Assembly (NCBI GenBank): GCA_964555565.1
Contig: CAZKTF010000020.1
Coordinates: forward strand, 1-26,819
Length of the DNA stretch: 26,819 bases
DNA from: CAZKTF01 sp964555565
GTDB lineage: Bacteria; Planctomycetota; JAJSAM01; JAKLKS01
Reading direction: 5' to 3'
Below are positions 1 to 7,723 of this stretch, one piece after another. Position numbers and translations under genes: made by a program. The notes below the pieces were generated by a model. That model made no database searches. It worked only from the letters and a program-made list of their open reading frames with translations, and had not been told where the DNA came from. The stretch's first letter is position 1. Each line of letters opens with the position of its first letter.

Positions 1-508
1 GGACCACGGCCCCGGCGCGACGGAGCGCCCCCGGGCCCTCGCGCCGGGGGACCCGCCTCGCGAAGGGGTCCGCGGCGTCCAGCGCCACCACGTCCAGGTC
101 CCGCGCCAGCGCCAGGTGCTGGAACCCGTCGTCGAGGAGGAGGCAGTCCCCCTCCCCCGCGGCCAGCGCGCGGCGGCCCTCGGCCGCCCGGTCCGGGCCC
201 TGGCGCTGGCGGAGGTCCGGGACGTTCTCGGCCAGCACCAGGCCCTCGTCGTTGAGGGGGGATCCCGCCACGCGGGGGCCGTAGCCCCGCGAGAGGACCA
301 CGGGATGGGCGCCGAGCTCCCGGAGCACCCGGGCGAGATGCTCGACGAGGGGGGTCTTGCCGGTGCCGCCGGCGGCGAGGTTCCCGACGGAGACGACGGG
401 GGCCGGGAGGGCGGCCACGGGCAGGATCCCGGCGCGGCGGAGCGCGCGGTGGAGCGCGGTGGCGGCGCCCCAGGCCGCGGAGACGACGGCGACGCCCGCG
501 CGGGCCAG
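1..508 (-). CDS. lpxK: Tetraacyldisaccharide 4'-kinase, partial (3' end outside the window)
   Basis: LpxK is an inner-membrane P-loop kinase that phosphorylates the 4' position of the lipid A disaccharide. The minus-strand translation contains the family's modified Walker A, SVGNLAAGGTGKTPLVEHL, then VVLSRGYGPR and the downstream LLLDDGFQHLALARDLDVV, all diagnostic of LpxK. About 170 residues are present and the C-terminal half lies beyond base 1. The start is unclear. No ATG, GTG or TTG occurs in frame near the expected N-terminus. A CTG at 508 leaves about 40 residues before the VGNL motif, and the open frame continues to about 541, where it overlaps the stop of the upstream gene. The call implies lipid A synthesis and an outer membrane. 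The gene probably belongs to the same transcription unit as the exported protein upstream of it. Confidence 0.88.
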   Translation of the reverse strand, partial: MARAGVAVVSAAWGAATALHRALRRAGILPVAALPAPVVSVGNLAAGGTGKTPLVEHLARVLRELGAHPVVLSRGYGPRVAGSPLNDEGLVLAENVPDLRQRQGPDRAAEGRRALAAGEGDCLLLDDGFQHLALARDLDVVALDAADPFARRVPRREGPGALRRAGAVV

Positions 509-537
509 GGGCCTCGCCCCCGGCGGGGCGGCGGGAC

Positions 538-1428
538 CTACTTCGGCTTCTCCGCCTCGCCGGTCTTCTCCGTACCTCCAGCAGGGCCCCCGGCCGGCTT
601 CACGGCGGGCTTCTCGCCGGCCTCCTTCGCCTCCTTGTCGGCCTTCTCCTTCGCCTCGCGCGCGTTCTTCCGCTCGAGCGCGGCCTTCCAGGCCTGGATC
701 CCGTTGATGAACTCCTTCTCGTCGGCGTCCGGGAAGAGCCCGAAGACGACAGCCCGATGCTCGAACTCCTTGAGCTTCTCCTCGCTCCACCCGGGCGGCG
801 GGAACTTCTGGAGGAGCGCGTCCCCCTTCTTCTCCTCCTCCAGCCGCTTCTTCTCCTCCTCGGACATCTCCTTCTCGGGCTCGCCCTCCGCCGTCTTCTC
901 GCGGGCGCGCATCCGCTCCACCGCCTCCTGGAAGCGCCGCGCCTGCTCCTCGAGGACGCGGCGGCGGTCCTCCAGCACCTTGTCCTGGAGGGCCCGGACC
1001 TCCTCCGGCGTCGGGGCGCCCAGGTCCTTGGGCTCCCCCACGATGTCCCGGGCCGGCACGAAGATCTCCCCGTCCATGTTCATGACGTACTGGAGGAGGA
1101 GGCCCGCCCCGGTCTCGCTCCTCTCGCAGGGGGAGTAGTCCGCCTCGTCGTCGCGCTTCACCCACTTCACGCCCTTGGGGAGGAGGCCCCGCAGCGTGCG
1201 ACCGGTCTTGAGCTCGAGCTCGAACCGGTTCCCCTTCACCACGACGACCTTGTCCACCGCGGGCTTGGCCGTCCCCTCCTCGGGCTTCGGCGTCTCCACG
1301 GGCTTCGGCGTGTCCTCGGGCTTCGGGGCGGGGGTGGGAGTCTCCCGCGCTCCGCCGTCCTGCGCCAGCGCGGGCGCGGCGACCCCGAGGGCGAGGATCG
1401 CGGCGAGGGCGTTCGTTCTCCACAGCAT
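538..1428 (-). CDS. Exported charged coiled-coil protein of unknown function
   Basis: The product is 296 residues and I do not recognise a family. I chose the ATG at 1428 because it gives a clean signal peptide (MLWRTNALAAILALGVAAPALA, cleavage likely after ALA). A GGGAGGA ribosome binding site lies 6 nt upstream. The open frame runs on upstream but there carries no protein-like sequence. After the signal there is a Thr/Pro/Lys/Glu-rich linker, then a small beta-like segment (VVKGNRFELELKTGRTLRG) resembling parts seen in exported planctomycete proteins. A long Glu/Lys/Arg-rich helical region of about residues 140-210 is likely coiled coil, and the tail is Lys/Ala/Glu-rich. It lies between the LysM gene and lpxK on the same strand, so an envelope role is plausible but unproven. 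Confidence 0.8.
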   Translation of the reverse strand: MLWRTNALAAILALGVAAPALAQDGGARETPTPAPKPEDTPKPVETPKPEEGTAKPAVDKVVVVKGNRFELELKTGRTLRGLLPKGVKWVKRDDEADYSPCERSETGAGLLLQYVMNMDGEIFVPARDIVGEPKDLGAPTPEEVRALQDKVLEDRRRVLEEQARRFQEAVERMRAREKTAEGEPEKEMSEEEKKRLEEEKKGDALLQKFPPPGWSEEKLKEFEHRAVVFGLFPDADEKEFINGIQAWKAALERKNAREAKEKADKEAKEAGEKPAVKPAGGPAGGTEKTGEAEKPK

Positions 1429-1462
1429 GAATGGTCCTCCCTGTCGGCCAGCGGACGGCGGG

Positions 1463-1468
1463 ATCCTA
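1463..1468 (-). promoter_or_regulatory. Putative -10 element TAGGAT for the exported coiled-coil gene
   Basis: TAGGAT on the minus strand leaves a leader of about 34 nt before the ATG at 1428, with a GGGAGGA ribosome binding site inside it. The same hexamer recurs before several other genes in this window. A weak TGCAAC lies 17 nt upstream as a possible -35. Confidence 0.45.
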
Positions 1469-1516
1469 GCACAGGGGGGAGGCACGTTGCAGCAGTCAGG
1501 CGCGGGTACGGGCGGG

Positions 1517-1532
1517 GGGACCCGCGGGTCCC
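1517..1532. repeat. 16-nt perfect palindrome downstream of the LysM gene
   Basis: GGGACCCGCGGGTCCC is fully self-complementary. It lies in the gap between two minus-strand genes, about 60 nt after the LysM stop. It could form a hairpin that helps end transcription, but no T-run follows on the minus strand. Confidence 0.35.
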
Positions 1533-1593
1533 GCAAGGCAACCAGGGGCCGCGCTCGCGCGCGACCCCCGGGCCCTCAGAGCCGTGTAAGGGG

Positions 1594-2349
1594 CTACTCG
1601 GCGACCGGGACCCTGATCCGCATCCCCCGCCGGAGCTTCCGCGGGTCCAGACCGGGGTTGAGCCTCTCGATCTCGTGGTACTTGTTCCCGTCCTTCAGGA
1701 GCGCCTTCGAGATCCCGATCAGCGTGTCGCCGTCCTGGACCACGTACTCGGTGGTCTTCTCGTCCGTCTTCCCGGCCTTCTCCGCCGTGCCCTTCGGGGC
1801 CTCGACGGACCCCTTCTCGGGGGCCCCGCCCGTGGGGCCGTCGTCGGGGTTGCCCGCCCTCAGGCCCGTGACCGGCGGCCTCGAGGGGGCTTCACCCGCC
1901 GTGAGGGTCCCCGTGAGGTCGGGGATCGCGATCACCTGGCCCACCTTGAGCCTGCGGGGGTCGAGCCCGGGGTTCGCATCCACGATCCGCTGCCAGTTCG
2001 ACTTGCCGAGGCCCATGGCTTCCGAGATCCCGGAGAGGGTCTCACCCTTCTTCACCGTGTAGGTCTTCGAGGCGGGGACGGGGACCGGATCGGGGTTGGG
2101 AGGCGTCCGGGTCGCTGCCACCGCGGGGGGCGGGACCGGTGAGGCGGCCGGGTTCGTGCCGGCCGGCCGGGGCGGCGTGGACCAGTCCGGGATCTGGCTG
2201 CCCGGGTCCGCGGAGGGGCCGGTGGCCACGTCCCTGGCCCCGAAGGGGTCCGTCGCGGCGTCCCCCCCCACTCCCCAGACCGCCACCACCCCGATGACCA
2301 CCACCAGGATGAGGATGACCAGGATCCCGAACTTCTCGAGCGTGCTCAT
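1594..2349 (-). CDS. Membrane-anchored protein with two LysM domains
   Basis: The product is 251 residues. LysM domains bind N-acetylglucosamine-containing glycans such as peptidoglycan. An uncleaved N-terminal membrane segment (residues about 8-26, ILVILILVVVIGVVAVWGVG) anchors the protein, leaving the rest outside the cytoplasm. A Pro/Ala-rich linker leads to LysM 1 (about 96-144, beginning TYTVKKGETLSGIS) and a second linker to LysM 2 (about 201-250, beginning EYVVQDGDTLIGIS). Both carry the NPGLDPRKL-type core and a terminal IPD or VPV strand. The ATG at 2349 was chosen because the membrane segment begins immediately after it and a GGGAGAGG ribosome binding site precedes it. The longer open frame upstream is low-complexity. 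No catalytic domain is fused, so it may be a cell-wall tether or scaffold. Confidence 0.88.
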   Translation of the reverse strand: MSTLEKFGILVILILVVVIGVVAVWGVGGDAATDPFGARDVATGPSADPGSQIPDWSTPPRPAGTNPAASPVPPPAVAATRTPPNPDPVPVPASKTYTVKKGETLSGISEAMGLGKSNWQRIVDANPGLDPRRLKVGQVIAIPDLTGTLTAGEAPSRPPVTGLRAGNPDDGPTGGAPEKGSVEAPKGTAEKAGKTDEKTTEYVVQDGDTLIGISKALLKDGNKYHEIERLNPGLDPRKLRRGMRIRVPVAE

Positions 2350-2712
2350 CGACCTCTCCCTCTGCTGCGGCCCTCCGGGGTGCCGCGTCCCGCCGGGATA
2401 CCACGCCCCGCGGGGGGTCCGGCACCGGACCCGCGGCGCTCCTTCGATCCCGGGGGCCTCGACCGCGCCCCCGGAAAGGCAAGTCGCCCCGGACAGGTCG
2501 GTGCGAGGCGACACGACCGGCCTACCCCGCATATCGGATCGCGGGCGCAGATCCCTGAGCGGGACGGGCCGGGAGTCCCCCGAAGGCCGGAGATCGCCGG
2601 GGGGGGACCCCCTCAAGGAGGGCGGATCGGCGCGCGGGACGGGGTAGGATGGTCTCGGGCCTGCGGTCGGAGCGTCGTCGCCGACCCGGCCTTCCGGCCC
2701 CGAGGACCACCG
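2350..2712. other. Divergent intergenic region between the LysM gene and the FGE-like gene
   Basis: This 363-nt stretch has no convincing gene; the open frames across it are compositional. It should hold the promoters of both flanking genes. A weak TATCCC (minus, 2395-2400) lies about 46 nt before the LysM start, and TAGGAT (plus, 2645-2650) precedes the FGE-like gene. I saw no clear operator or riboswitch. Confidence 0.5.
2645..2650 (+). promoter_or_regulatory. Putative -10 element TAGGAT for the FGE-like gene
   Basis: TAGGAT matches the hexamer found before other genes here. It implies a leader of about 55 nt with a modest GAGG ribosome binding site at 2702-2705, 7 nt before the ATG. No clear -35 is visible. 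Confidence 0.4.
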
Positions 2713-5328
2713 ATGGCATCCTGCGGCCTGCCCGCCCGCCCCGCGCGAGGCAGGGGGCGCATCCTGGGAGCGGTGCTGTTCCTGGCCTGCCCCACCCCCG
2801 CGGCTGCCCCGGCGGCACCCCTCCCCGAGGGCAAGGTCCCGGCGGCGCCACCCCCCGCGTTGCCCGCCCCCGCGGCGCCCGGACCCGCAGCGCGCCTTCC
2901 GCAGGACGACGGGTCCCCCGCCGCCCGCTCCCCCGCGGGGATGGTCCGGGTCCCCGGCGGGAGGGTGACCATCGGGATCGACGAGAAGGACTACAGGGAG
3001 TTCCTGCAGGACACGGTCTACGCCCGCAAGGGGACGAAGGAGTGGCGGGAGAGGGCCTGGTCAGGGGAGATCTCCGCCGCCATCCCCGCTCACGAGGTGG
3101 TCCTCGCGGCCCTCTGGCTCGGGAAGTACGAGGTCACGAACGCCCAGTGGGACCTCTTCCTCCAGCTGGCCGGGAGGGTGGTGGTCACGATCCCCCCCTC
3201 GGACGCCCCCGGCCCCCGCACGCTGGAGGAGGTCTCCCGGCTCCCCGGGCACTGCGCCTGGGTGGTGCTGGCCGGCGGGAAGCGGGAGGCGGTGCCGGCC
3301 GTGGACGTGGACACCCTCTACGACCTGAACGAGAAGACCCTCAACCCGGAGGGGCGCGTCCCGAAGGAGCAGTGGGCGCGCCGTCCCCTCCCGGCGGGGA
3401 CGCAGGTCGTCACCTATCGCTACTCCATCCCGAAGGCCTGGACCGTGAAGGGGAAGCGCCTCGACCGCTGCCCGCCGGGGCTCGAGGACCACCCGGTGGC
3501 CAGCGTCTCGCGCCTCGACGCCGAGGCCTTCTGCCGATGGGCGGGATACCACCTCCCCACGGAGGAGGAGTGGGAGGCGGGCGCCCGGGGCCCGGGGGGG
3601 GAGATGTTCCCGGAGGGGAAGCAGTTCGATCCACTGGCCCACGCCTGGGGAGGGTTCAACGCCGCCCTCGCGAAGGCGCAGGACGCCGCGACGAAGGAGC
3701 TGGACAGGGCGAACGCGAACCTCGCGAAGGAGAAGGCCGCCCTCGCGAAGGCCGAGGCCTCGGGCAAGGCCGAGGCGGTGGAGGCCGCGAAGGCCGCCGT
3801 GGAGAAGGCCCAGTCGAGGGTGGACGGCCTCCAGAAGATCCGCAAACTCGTGCCCCTCCCCGACGGCTTCCTCTCCCAGCCCGTGGGCTCCTTCCCGAGG
3901 GGGGCCAGCGCCTGCGGGGCGATGGACATGGTGGGGAACCTGGACGAGTTGACCTCGTCGCGGCTCACGGGCTACCCCGGGACGAAGTCGGAGTGCCCCT
4001 GGCTCGGCTCCGAGGCCTGCGTGACGCGGGGCGGGAACACCATCGACATGGACATCGTCCTCCAGGCGAAGTTCCGCAAGTTCATGGACTACATGGGGAA
4101 CCTCTTCCTCCCCCACAGCCGCTACGAGTCCCTGGGTTTCCGGACCGCGCGCTACGACGCGCCCGGCGCGAGCGCCTCGGTCCCGGCGGTCCTCCTCGCC
4201 CGCGAGAACCGCTACCTCCCGGGCTGGGCCGGGAAGGACTTCCGCCCGGAGTTCCTCGACCTCGTCCTCGGCGGGGCCGCCGGGGTGGAGCAGCTCCACG
4301 AGTCCCCCGCGGGGAGCGAGCCGCCGGGGAAGGTCTTCGTCCTCGGGCCGGCCCGGGGGCTCTGCCTCGTCCCGATCTCCGGGACCTTCCACGGCAGCGC
4401 GGACCAGTTCCGGGGCGCCGCGGAGAACCCCGGCGACTGGAAGGACCCCAGGAAGGTCCCCCTCGTCGGCCTCCTCCACCTCTCGGACACGATGGCCCTC
4501 AAGGGCGATGTGAAGCAGGTCCGGGTCGAGGAGACCCTCCTCACCCCGGTGGCCGCGCCGGGACCGCCGGGACCGAAGGAGGCCGGGAAGGACGACGGGA
4601 AGGGCGGCAAGAAGAAGGAAGGCGGCAAGAAGCCCGCGGACAAGCCGGGCGGGAAGTCCGGGGACAAGCCCGCGGACAAGCCCAAGGGCAAACCCAAGGA
4701 CAAGCCGGCGGACAAGCCCCCGGACAAGCCGGCCGACAAGCCCCCGGAGAAGCCGGGTGACAAGCCCGCCGACAAGCCCCCGGAGGACACCCCCCCCGCC
4801 GACCCGCCGCCGGACGGGGATCCCCCGGCCGACGGGGGCGCGGGTGGAAAGGACGGCGGGAAGGAGGGCGGCAAGCCGGCAGAGCCGGTGGCCCCCGCGG
4901 TCAAGCGGGAGACGATCACGGAGTTCGTCCCGGGGACGCTCCGCGGCCTCGACCACGTCGATCGGCGCGGTGGCCTCCTCCTCGGCCTCTACGACTACAA
5001 GGGGGAGAAGCGCGCGGCGCTCTGGGCCCTCGGGACGGGGACGAAGGGGGGGACCGCCGCGGGCGGGAACGGCCTCCTCGACTTCCCGGTCTTCCTGCTC
5101 CCCAAGAACTCGATGGAGGTCGCGCGGAGCCCGAAGCCCTTCCCGTCTACGGCGGCGCTGGACCCGGTCGCGGGGACCATCGACCTGAAAGTCTTCATCC
5201 CCATGGAGGGGAAGCGGGAGACGCAGGAAGGGTTCGCCGTGACCGTGAAGCTAGCGCTGGCCGATTTCGAACCGGGCCCGCCGGACAGGCCCTGGCTCAC
5301 GGGCGGGGCTCCCGACAAGCGGAAGTAG
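2713..5328 (+). CDS. Large exported FGE-sulfatase/SUMF1-like domain protein with Lys/Pro repeats
   Basis: The product is 871 residues. The ATG at 2713 precedes a signal-like hydrophobic stretch (ILGAVLFLACPTPAAA). A lipoprotein cysteine within FLAC is possible but not canonical. Residues about 77-482 form a formylglycine-generating-enzyme-like fold: GMVRVPGG, LGKYEVTNAQWDLFL, HPVASVSRLDAEAFCRWAGY, LPTEEEWEAGAR, AMDMVGNLDEL, CVTRGGN and SLGFRTARY. A Glu/Lys/Ala-rich coiled-coil insertion (about 317-377) interrupts it. The paired cysteines of true FGE are not recognisable, so sulfatase activation is unlikely; many bacterial relatives are binding or scaffold domains. A 110-residue low-complexity linker (about 617-726), built on Lys-Pro-x-Asp-type repeats, leads to a C-terminal domain of unknown fold (about 727-871). 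Confidence 0.85.
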   Translation: MASCGLPARPARGRGRILGAVLFLACPTPAAAPAAPLPEGKVPAAPPPALPAPAAPGPAARLPQDDGSPAARSPAGMVRVPGGRVTIGIDEKDYREFLQDTVYARKGTKEWRERAWSGEISAAIPAHEVVLAALWLGKYEVTNAQWDLFLQLAGRVVVTIPPSDAPGPRTLEEVSRLPGHCAWVVLAGGKREAVPAVDVDTLYDLNEKTLNPEGRVPKEQWARRPLPAGTQVVTYRYSIPKAWTVKGKRLDRCPPGLEDHPVASVSRLDAEAFCRWAGYHLPTEEEWEAGARGPGGEMFPEGKQFDPLAHAWGGFNAALAKAQDAATKELDRANANLAKEKAALAKAEASGKAEAVEAAKAAVEKAQSRVDGLQKIRKLVPLPDGFLSQPVGSFPRGASACGAMDMVGNLDELTSSRLTGYPGTKSECPWLGSEACVTRGGNTIDMDIVLQAKFRKFMDYMGNLFLPHSRYESLGFRTARYDAPGASASVPAVLLARENRYLPGWAGKDFRPEFLDLVLGGAAGVEQLHESPAGSEPPGKVFVLGPARGLCLVPISGTFHGSADQFRGAAENPGDWKDPRKVPLVGLLHLSDTMALKGDVKQVRVEETLLTPVAAPGPPGPKEAGKDDGKGGKKKEGGKKPADKPGGKSGDKPADKPKGKPKDKPADKPPDKPADKPPEKPGDKPADKPPEDTPPADPPPDGDPPADGGAGGKDGGKEGGKPAEPVAPAVKRETITEFVPGTLRGLDHVDRRGGLLLGLYDYKGEKRAALWALGTGTKGGTAAGGNGLLDFPVFLLPKNSMEVARSPKPFPSTAALDPVAGTIDLKVFIPMEGKRETQEGFAVTVKLALADFEPGPPDRPWLTGGAPDKRK
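4561..4890 (+). repeat. In-gene repeat encoding DKP(A/P/G) low-complexity linker
   Basis: Degenerate tandem units of about 12 nt (aagcccgcggac / aagccggcggac / aagcccccggac) encode DKPADKP-type repeats with Gly/Lys and Pro/Asp-rich flanks. Slippage-prone repeats of this kind vary in length between strains. Confidence 0.75.
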
Positions 5329-5380
5329 CGCCGGCCGCCGCCCCGGGCCCCCCGGCAGGCTCCTCGTAGCAAGATCGCAC

Positions 5381-5500
5381 GATTCCCAGTATCACAACCG
5401 CTCGAACGACCGAATCCGCGCGGGCACCGTTCCGGGCTTGACGACATAAAATACTATGAACAATGGTCTTGTATCGCATTGGCGCAGCCAAGGCGCGGGC
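5381..5500. other. Low-GC island in the intergenic region
   Basis: Bases 5431-5490 hold 28 G or C in 60, against roughly 70% or more elsewhere. A TTGACG (5438-5443) is followed by A/T-rich hexamers such as TAAAAT (5447-5452) and TACTAT (5452-5457), but none sits at standard spacing. The island could be a promoter region for the structured RNA that follows, or a small piece of foreign or decayed DNA. Confidence 0.4.
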
Positions 5501-5686
5501 ACGGCCTTTGTTCTTCCCGGGGTAGGTGAGACAGCCGGGGTGTTCCCGGCACACCTACAGGGCCCCGGAGACTTGGTCGCGAAGACGACGACCCGATTTC
5601 CCTGAAACAAGCCCCAAAACCCGTTTGCAACCGGGTCCCTGAGCCGAAAGGAGAGCCCCGCCCCGCACGGGGCTCTCTTCGTTTTC
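5461..5686 (+). ncRNA. Candidate structured non-coding RNA ending in an intrinsic terminator (family not recognised)
   Basis: The stretch has no convincing ORF but strong local structure. GTAGGTG (5522-5528) pairs with CACCTAC (5552-5558). This encloses a second stem, GCCGGG (5534-5539) with CCCGGC (5545-5550). An outer CCGGG (5517-5521) can pair with CCCGG (5564-5568). A smaller ACCCG/CGGGT hairpin follows near 5619-5636, and then a canonical terminator. It could be a small RNA with its own promoter in the low-GC island, or the 3' UTR of the FGE-like gene. I could not match it to tmRNA, 6S RNA, SRP RNA or a known riboswitch. The 5' end is a guess. Confidence 0.3.
5651..5686 (+). terminator. 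Intrinsic (Rho-independent) terminator
   Basis: GAGAGCCCCG (5651-5660) and CGGGGCTCTC (5668-5677) form a perfect 10-bp stem with a 7-nt loop, followed by TTCGTTTTC. This is the only textbook intrinsic terminator in the window. Confidence 0.8.
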
Positions 5687-5774
5687 GGGGACTGTCCCCG
5701 TCTGCGGGGACTGTCCCCGCCGTTGCCTTCTCAGGGGACTGTCCCCGTCCGCGGGGACTGTCCCCGCCGTTGCC
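5687..5774. repeat. Duplicated 41-nt unit carrying four GGGGACTGTCCCC palindromes
   Basis: The 13-nt inverted repeat GGGGACTGTCCCC occurs at 5687-5699, 5706-5718, 5734-5746 and 5753-5765. Two 41-nt units (5687-5727 and 5734-5774) differ at one base (GTCTGC versus GTCCGC) and are separated by TTCTCA. The form resembles REP/BIME elements, which can be moved by REP-associated transposases; none is encoded here. The array lies directly after the terminator and before the radical SAM promoter. Confidence 0.8.
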
Positions 5775-5809
5775 CCGCGCCGCTCTGGCGCTCCGCGGCC
5801 CCCGACCTC

Positions 5810-5815
5810 TACAAT
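5810..5815 (+). promoter_or_regulatory. Putative -10 element TACAAT for the radical SAM gene
   Basis: TACAAT lies 9 nt before the ATG at 5825, so the mRNA would have almost no leader. The same hexamer stands in front of rnpB. No ribosome binding site is visible, which fits a near-leaderless transcript. Confidence 0.5.
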
Positions 5816-5824
5816 CCCTCCCCC

Positions 5825-7723
5825 ATGTCCACCTGGTCCCGCCTGGAGCCGCTCCTCGACCGCGTGGAGAAGCCGATCCAGTACGTGGGGGGCGAGAGGA
5901 ACCAGGTCCTGAAGGACCCGCGCTCCGTATCGCTGCGCGTGGCCCTGGCCTTCCCGGACACCTACGCCGTCGGGATGAGCCACCTCGGGCTGAAGATCCT
6001 CTACGGGCTCCTCAACGAGATGCCCGAGGTCTACGCCGAGCGGGCCTTCGCCCCGTGGTTCGACATGGAGCGGGAGATGCGCGCGGCGGGCGTCCCCCTC
6101 GCGACGCTCGAGACCCACACCCCGCTCCGGGAGTTCGACGCGGTCGGCTTCTCACTCTCCTACGAGCTCAGCAACACCAACCTCCTCCAGATGCTCGACC
6201 TCGGCGGGATCCCGCTGCTCCGGTCGGAGCGCGGGGAAGGGGATCCGATCGTCCTGGCCGGCGGCGACGGGGCGAACTCGCCGGAGCCCATGGCGGACTT
6301 CGTGGACCTCTTCCTCGTGGGGGACGGGGAGGACGCGGTGCCCGCGCTCGTCCGGGTCCTCCTCGAGTGCCGGCGCGCCCGGCTCCCGCGGCGGGAGACG
6401 CTCCTCGAGTGCGTCCGGAGGGTCCCCGGGTGGTACGCGCCCGAGTTCTACCGCCCCATCCATCACGGCGACGGGACGCTCGCCGGGATCGAGGTGACGG
6501 ACCCCGGGGCGCCGGAGAAGGTCCTCGAGGTCCACGTCAAGGAGCTGGAGACCGCCTACTACCCGACGCGCCCGGTGGTCCCCTACGCCGAGGTCGTGCA
6601 CGACCGGATCTCCCTCGAGGTGATGCGGGGCTGCACCCAGGGGTGCCGCTTCTGCCAGGCGGGGATGATCAAGCGGCCCCAGCGGCTGCGCTCCCCGGAG
6701 ACGCTGCTCCGCCTCGCCCGGGAGACCTACGCGAACACCGGTTACGACGAGGTCTCGCTGGTCTCCCTCTCCACGGCGGACTACCCCGGGCTCCCCGACC
6801 TCACCGCCCTCCTGCACCGGGAGTTCAAGGACCGCCGGGTGGGGATCTCGATCCCGAGCCTGCGCGTGAACGAGACGCTCCGGCTCATCCCCTCCCTCGT
6901 GGACGGGGTGCGCCGCACCTCGCTCACCATCGCCCCCGAGGTCGCGACCGACCGCCTCCGCCGCGTCATCAACAAGGACATCCGCAACGACCACCTCTTC
7001 GCGGGCGTGGAGGAGGCCTACCGGCGCGGCTGGAAGAGCGTGAAGATCTACGTCATGGTCGGCCTCCCGACGGAGACCGACGAGGACGTCCGGGGGATCG
7101 TCGAGATGGGCCGCGCGTGCAGCGAGCGCGGCCGGGCCGCGGGGGTGGGGCCCGGCAACGTGACGGTCGCCGTGGCGAACTTCGTCCCCAAGCCCCACAC
7201 CCCCTTCCAGTGGCACCCGATGCCCCGGCGGGAGGAGCTGGAGCGCCGTGGCGCGCTCGTCCGCTCCCTGGCAGCGGGGAACCGCCACCTCCGCGTCCGG
7301 GTCCACGACGTGGAGCGGAGCCTCCTCGAGGGGGTCCTCTCGCGCGGGGACCGCCGGGTGGGCCGCGCGGTGCTGGAGGCCTACCGCGCGGGGGCCCGCT
7401 TCGACGCCTGGGACGAGGGGTTCCGGCCGCCGCTCTGGGCCGGGGCCTTCCGCCGCGCGGAGGTGGACCCGGAGTGGATCAACCACCGCGAGCGCGACCT
7501 GGAGGACTTCCTCCCCTGGGACCACGTCAAGGGGGGCGTGCGCCGCGCCTACCACGTCGCCGAGAAGGCGAGGGCCGAGGCGGGCCTCACGACCGGCTTC
7601 TGCATGCTCGAGAAGTGCAACCACTGCGGGATCGACGTGAAGGAGTGCGGCCCCGCGATCCGGACCTTCAAGGGGATCCCCTCGAGGCGGGAGGCCGGGG
7701 CAGCCCTGAGCCTCGGGCCCTGA
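5825..7723 (+). CDS. B12-binding/radical SAM protein of the TIGR03960 type
   Basis: The product is 632 residues. The N-terminal half resembles a cobalamin-binding-like fold of the TIGR03960 family (VALAFPDTYAVGMSHLGLK, FDAVGFSLSYELS, GDPIVLAGGDG, LFLVGDGEDA). The radical SAM motif is CTQGCRFC, with cysteines 270, 274 and 277 binding a 4Fe-4S cluster. The TIM-barrel follows, with SLVSLSTADYPGL, TIAPEVATDRLR and YVMVGLPTETDEDV. A further cysteine group near the C-terminus (593, 598, 601, 608; KCNHCGIDVKEC) may bind a second metal. The family is often fused or adjacent to a DUF2344 domain; that domain is absent here, as are ribosomal protein genes. The reaction is unknown. The ATG at 5825 was chosen because the longer frame would run through the repeat array and the -10 element. 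Confidence 0.88.
   Translation: MSTWSRLEPLLDRVEKPIQYVGGERNQVLKDPRSVSLRVALAFPDTYAVGMSHLGLKILYGLLNEMPEVYAERAFAPWFDMEREMRAAGVPLATLETHTPLREFDAVGFSLSYELSNTNLLQMLDLGGIPLLRSERGEGDPIVLAGGDGANSPEPMADFVDLFLVGDGEDAVPALVRVLLECRRARLPRRETLLECVRRVPGWYAPEFYRPIHHGDGTLAGIEVTDPGAPEKVLEVHVKELETAYYPTRPVVPYAEVVHDRISLEVMRGCTQGCRFCQAGMIKRPQRLRSPETLLRLARETYANTGYDEVSLVSLSTADYPGLPDLTALLHREFKDRRVGISIPSLRVNETLRLIPSLVDGVRRTSLTIAPEVATDRLRRVINKDIRNDHLFAGVEEAYRRGWKSVKIYVMVGLPTETDEDVRGIVEMGRACSERGRAAGVGPGNVTVAVANFVPKPHTPFQWHPMPRREELERRGALVRSLAAGNRHLRVRVHDVERSLLEGVLSRGDRRVGRAVLEAYRAGARFDAWDEGFRPPLWAGAFRRAEVDPEWINHRERDLEDFLPWDHVKGGVRRAYHVAEKARAEAGLTTGFCMLEKCNHCGIDVKECGPAIRTFKGIPSRREAGAALSLGP

Noticed and set aside
3061..4956. 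631-codon open frame antisense to the FGE-like gene
   Set aside because: Low-complexity Leu/Arg/Gly translation with no motif, while the sense frame has a recognisable fold.
5297..5479. Minus-strand frame starting MRYKTIVHSIL in the low-GC island
   Set aside because: The first residues vaguely recall short planctomycete hypothetical proteins, but similarity ends after about 7 residues and the rest is not protein-like; at most a decayed remnant.
5461..5686. tmRNA, 6S RNA or SRP RNA
   Set aside because: No tRNA-like T-arm or CCA end, no tag reading frame, no SRP GNAR tetraloop domain and no clear 6S open-bubble layout.
5687..5774. CRISPR array
   Set aside because: The repeats are 13-nt palindromes with spacers of 6-15 nt that are themselves repeated; there are no unique spacers and no cas genes.
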